Source: Thalassotalea_A litorea
Lineage (GTDB): Bacteria; Pseudomonadota; Gammaproteobacteria; Enterobacterales; Alteromonadaceae
NCBI RefSeq assembly: GCF_043642205.1
Contig: NZ_JBHZSG010000007.1
Location: 62,001 to 126,000 of the forward strand
Reading direction: 5' to 3'
DNA length: 64,000 nt
Position numbers and translations under genes: made by a program. This document shows, in pieces, positions 62,384 to 64,000 of the stretch. A model generated the notes under the pieces. The model saw nothing but the letters and a program-made list of their open reading frames with translations. It was not told the DNA's origin and made no database searches. Position 1 is the stretch's first letter. Each line of letters begins with the position of its first letter.

Positions 62384-63719
62384 AAAGTTTCTCCAGCTCT
62401 CTAAGGGGGACTTTACCCTGGCTGTTATAGGGAAATTGCTCTACAAATCGCCATTTTCTGGGCAAGCAAACACGTTCGAATTTTTGTTCTAAAAATTGTT
62501 TAAGGCGGTTTTGTGCAGCGCGCTTATTTGCGGTGTCTACCTTGCCGTTGTATTCCACTACCGTTGCGATTATCTGTCGTTCCTGAGCCAATGCAATCAT
62601 TTTGCAATTATTGACATCCGGATGCGTTCGCAAGTATTGCTCCATTTGGGTTAAATTTACACGCTTTTCTTCTAATTTAATGGTCCGGTCAACTCGCCCT
62701 CGCAATTTCAATCGATTGCCTGAGGTGACAACGCCTATGTCGTCCATCAGCAAAGAAGTTTCTTGAATATAAGGTGATGAAAGTCTGATTTGACCGCTGC
62801 CTTTATCAGTTTCTATTACAATACCCGGAAACAAGGTCCAATCTGGTGCCGGAAGTTGTTCAAACGTTCGATGCGCAATGCCACCAGACTCGGTACTACC
62901 GTATATTTGTCTTACCCCTCGTTTAAATTGTTGCGCGAGCAATGTCGCAGTAGCGTCAGCTAAAGGTCCACCAGAAGAAAAAATCTCTGAAAATTTATGA
63001 TGATAAGGTGTAAATATATTGTCCAGAGCAAGACGTTTTAAAAACGCAGGGCTAGATACAAAGCAGATTTGAGAGTGTTTTTCTATAAGTTCTCGGGCAT
63101 GTTCAGGATAAGCTATCGTTTTGGTCACGGTAACCCCATTGGCGATTGGCCATAACAGGCGAAACAACATGCCATAGATATGTTGATGACTCACAGAAGA
63201 TAAAAATACGGTTTCAGAAGGGATAGCAAAGGTCTGCGACAAGTTAACCAATTCACTGTTGAGGTTAGCCCATTGCTTTTCTATTTTTTTCGGTTGTCCT
63301 GATGACCCTGATGTAAAGAATATCAGCCGGCCATATAAAGGCCAATATATCGACTCATCAACGCTAGATTGTTCATGGATGTCTTCCAGGCTTTGCAGAT
63401 CTGGGACATCAACGCTGCCTGCACAAAAGTCGACGCTTGCAGCCAGTTCTGCGAGTGTTTGCGATTGACTATTAGCCGGAAAAACTAAAGTCCCACCTTC
63501 ATTGGCAATGGCAAACAGCCTGACCGCAAACAAATAAACATCATCTTCTGAAAGTAAAACCGCGGGTGACTCAGATTCCACATTTTGAAATCCCTTCCTG
63601 ACTTTCGCTCGATAACTAGCAATATCTGCAAAGAACTCATAGCTACTTATCCGTTTGCTATCAAATTCAAATAAATTATTGGTTTGTTGAAATCGGAGTT
63701 GACTACGCAGCGTGCTCAT
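62370..63719 (-). CDS. AMP-forming acyl/aryl-acid ligase (ApeH type), polyene cluster
   Basis: Start taken at ATG 63719 (MSTLRSQLRFQQ); a frame extending to 63734 adds five residues. About 449 residues with the P-loop LIFFTSGSSGQPKKIEKQW, the adenylate motif QIYGSTESGGIAHR and the C-terminal lysine segment FPYNSQGKVPLREL. It would activate the aromatic starter acid as adenylate and load it onto the dedicated acyl carrier protein. It is short for an ANL ligase but typical of the polyene-cluster subgroup. It overlaps the upstream membrane-protein gene by 17 bp. Confidence 0.88.
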   Translation of the reverse strand: MSTLRSQLRFQQTNNLFEFDSKRISSYEFFADIASYRAKVRKGFQNVESESPAVLLSEDDVYLFAVRLFAIANEGGTLVFPANSQSQTLAELAASVDFCAGSVDVPDLQSLEDIHEQSSVDESIYWPLYGRLIFFTSGSSGQPKKIEKQWANLNSELVNLSQTFAIPSETVFLSSVSHQHIYGMLFRLLWPIANGVTVTKTIAYPEHARELIEKHSQICFVSSPAFLKRLALDNIFTPYHHKFSEIFSSGGPLADATATLLAQQFKRGVRQIYGSTESGGIAHRTFEQLPAPDWTLFPGIVIETDKGSGQIRLSSPYIQETSLLMDDIGVVTSGNRLKLRGRVDRTIKLEEKRVNLTQMEQYLRTHPDVNNCKMIALAQERQIIATVVEYNGKVDTANKRAAQNRLKQFLEQKFERVCLPRKWRFVEQFPYNSQGKVPLRELEKLFDGK

Positions 63720-64000
63720 TCCGCTTCCTGACATAAAGACGCACTAAAAATTCAATCGCTATTATTAATGCCACCAACAAATATGCAATAAATCCGTTAT
63801 ACATGCTCCAGACTTCGATGCTGCTATAGATTGCTGTATACCAGGCAATACCAGCGTTAATCAGGAAGAATATGCACCAAGCTTTGGTTACTTGCTCGGT
63901 ATATAAAACACCTTGTGCTGGTAAGTCTGGCTCTTTAATGCGAGCCAGCATTTCAATGACGCATGGCTTTTGTATCAATGAAAAAGAAAATACAGCGAAC
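63703..64000 (-). CDS. COG4648-type polytopic membrane protein (5' end off window), polyene cluster
   Basis: The minus-strand frame is open to the window edge; a TTG at 63978 is not a true start because coding similarity continues upstream of it. The visible 98 residues contain PCVIEMLARIKEPDLPAQGVLYTEQVTKAWCIFFLINAGIAWYTAIYSSIEVWSMYNGFIAYLL. This is the typical C-terminal part of the multi-pass membrane protein found next to the ligase in aryl-polyene clusters (ApeG position). The last 20 residues include LLVALIIAIEFLVRLYVRKRNE. The gene continues beyond 64000, with the carrier protein genes probably further on. Confidence 0.85.
   Translation of the reverse strand, partial: FAVFSFSLIQKPCVIEMLARIKEPDLPAQGVLYTEQVTKAWCIFFLINAGIAWYTAIYSSIEVWSMYNGFIAYLLVALIIAIEFLVRLYVRKRNEHAA

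Noticed and set aside
63703..63978. Complete 91-residue membrane protein starting at TTG 63978
   Set aside because: The frame is open to the window edge and the upstream codons (FAVFSFS) continue a hydrophobic segment, so the real start is off the window.

Overview
The window is chromosomal DNA of a marine gammaproteobacterium, most likely order Alteromonadales and near Colwelliaceae/Thalassotalea. This is inferred from the housekeeping blocks (lptM-lysA-dapF-DUF484 divergent from cyaY-hemCDXY, ubiD-fre, plsB), the many secreted peptidases, an arylsulfatase, and a short repeat whose ends read TACCAATC. Nothing in the sequence fixes the species. No rRNA, tRNA or CRISPR array was seen.

Layout. 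0-3.9 kb: the 5' part of a secreted cyclophilin, a Na+/solute symporter, and a REP-associated (IS200-like) transposase flanked by six copies of TGGGTGTCT, inverted on one side relative to the other. 3.9-10.2 kb: a tight four-gene operon (CitE-like lyase, acyl-CoA ligase, second CitE-like lyase, mesaconyl-CoA hydratase) divergent from a third CitE-like lyase. Together these look like a C5-dicarboxylate or glyoxylate/propionyl-CoA route. 10.2-18.6 kb: a 273-bp MITE-like element, two MDR oxidoreductases, SelO, two c-type cytochromes with a DUF885-like lipoprotein, a partial second copy of the MITE and a PrcB-like secreted protein. 18.6-22.4 kb: an unusual membrane-anchored lipoyl-like protein, fre and ubiD. 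22.5-29.4 kb: extracytoplasmic peptidases (an M16 pair, S10 and S9). 29.5-38.1 kb: a HAD phosphatase, DUF484, dapF, lysA and lptM on the minus strand, and cyaY and hemC-D-X-Y on the plus strand. xerC is absent from its usual place. 38.2-48.2 kb: secreted HAD phosphatase, arylsulfatase, alpha/beta hydrolase and kelch proteins, plsB and a Set-like MFS exporter.

48.2-64 kb: a large aryl-polyene (APE)-type biosynthetic cluster, nearly all on the minus strand with overlapping genes and running off the right edge. It encodes a membrane protein, an acyl/aryl-activating ligase, two dehydratases, a ketoreductase, two ketosynthases, a thioesterase, a glycosyltransferase, an LpxL-like acyltransferase, a LolA-like carrier, an MMPL exporter, a DUF3261 lipoprotein and a phosphopantetheinyl transferase. 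It also holds an aromatic amino acid ammonia-lyase homologue and a flavoprotein with halogenase-type motifs. The likely product is an outer-membrane-bound, possibly halogenated, aryl polyene whose aryl starter comes from an amino acid. The acyl carrier proteins are not in the window and probably lie beyond its right end.
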